DNA of 64,000 nt from an uncultured Bacteroides sp. (GTDB taxonomy: Bacteria; Bacteroidota; Bacteroidia; Bacteroidales; Bacteroidaceae), in contig CALADS010000043.1 of the NCBI GenBank assembly GCA_937890825.1, positions 23,334 to 87,333 of the forward strand. The letters are read 5' to 3'. This document shows positions 63,961-64,000 of this stretch, one piece after another (position 1 is the first letter of the stretch; each line of letters begins with the position of its first letter). The translations under genes and the position numbers were made by a program. Under the pieces are notes generated by a model. It did not search any database. It worked only from the letters and a program-made list of their open reading frames with translations, and was not told where the DNA came from.

Positions 63961-64000
63961 CTGAAAATTGCGCCATATTTTAATTGAAAATTGCGCCATT
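63949..64000. mobile_element. Likely end of an IS21-type insertion sequence
   Basis: From TGT at 63949 the sequence changes to a non-coding type with two direct copies of TGAAAATTGCGCCAT (63962-63976 and 63985-63999), 23 bases apart. Repeated short motifs inside the ends and a TGT tip are features of IS21-family elements. The body would lie outside the window to the right. Confidence 0.5.

Overview
The window looks like a chromosomal segment of a gut Bacteroidales bacterium (Bacteroides/Phocaeicola type). The signs are: promoters of the TTG-N19-TAnnTTTG kind in front of many genes; almost no Shine-Dalgarno sequences; many lipoproteins and outer-membrane barrels; and typical genes of this order (carboxynorspermidine synthase, DUF4250, DUF4251, DUF3575, META-domain lipoprotein, the three-domain exonuclease-RecQ-UvrD helicase, MaeB-type malic enzyme, PagL-like deacylase). 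I saw no rRNA or tRNA gene.

Layout. 1-10.6 kb: core genes, with the end of polyphosphate kinase, a PiT phosphate transporter, the CCA-adding enzyme, a lipoprotein, DUF4250, a FecCD/periplasmic-binding-protein pair with no ATPase gene beside it, and dnaK. 10.6-13 kb: a worn mobile-element scar (zinc-ribbon/helix-turn-helix protein, broken Schlafen AlbA_2-type fragment) and a TonB-type lipoprotein split by a frameshift in a run of eight A. 13-25.7 kb: a complete type I-C CRISPR-Cas locus in the order XRE-ImmA/IrrE regulator, cas3, cas5c, cas8c (with a likely internal cas11c start), cas7c, cas4, cas1, cas2, leader, then 55 repeats and 54 spacers. 25.7-35 kb: a decayed alpha/beta hydrolase, an AlkZ-related protein, an iron alcohol dehydrogenase, the large exonuclease-RecQ-UvrD protein and a nitronate monooxygenase. 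35-49.5 kb: housekeeping metabolism (META lipoprotein, carboxynorspermidine synthase, bcp, recA, DUF4251, amidase, metY, maeB, gdhA, COG0523 metallochaperone) and the grpE-dnaJ heat-shock pair. 49.7-52.7 kb: a GH35 beta-galactosidase next to a GH30 gene with most of its middle deleted. 52.9-64 kb: an ABC-F ATPase, a three-gene envelope cluster ending in a protein with four tandem barrel-like units, pabA-pabB-pabC for p-aminobenzoate, a BamE-like/DUF4476 lipoprotein, and a PagL-like deacylase cut off by what looks like the end of an IS21-type element.

Three observations stand out. First, the cas operon begins with a helix-turn-helix/metalloprotease fusion whose own promoter carries inverted repeats, which suggests derepressible control of CRISPR immunity. 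Second, dnaK and grpE-dnaJ, 39 kb apart, share an upstream palindrome and a GG-N10-GT element resembling a sigma-54 promoter, at spacings that differ by ten bases. Third, the CRISPR array holds two pairs of adjacent identical spacers that differ only by one base at the end away from the PAM side, plus two pairs of homologous spacers aimed at diverged versions of the same targets.
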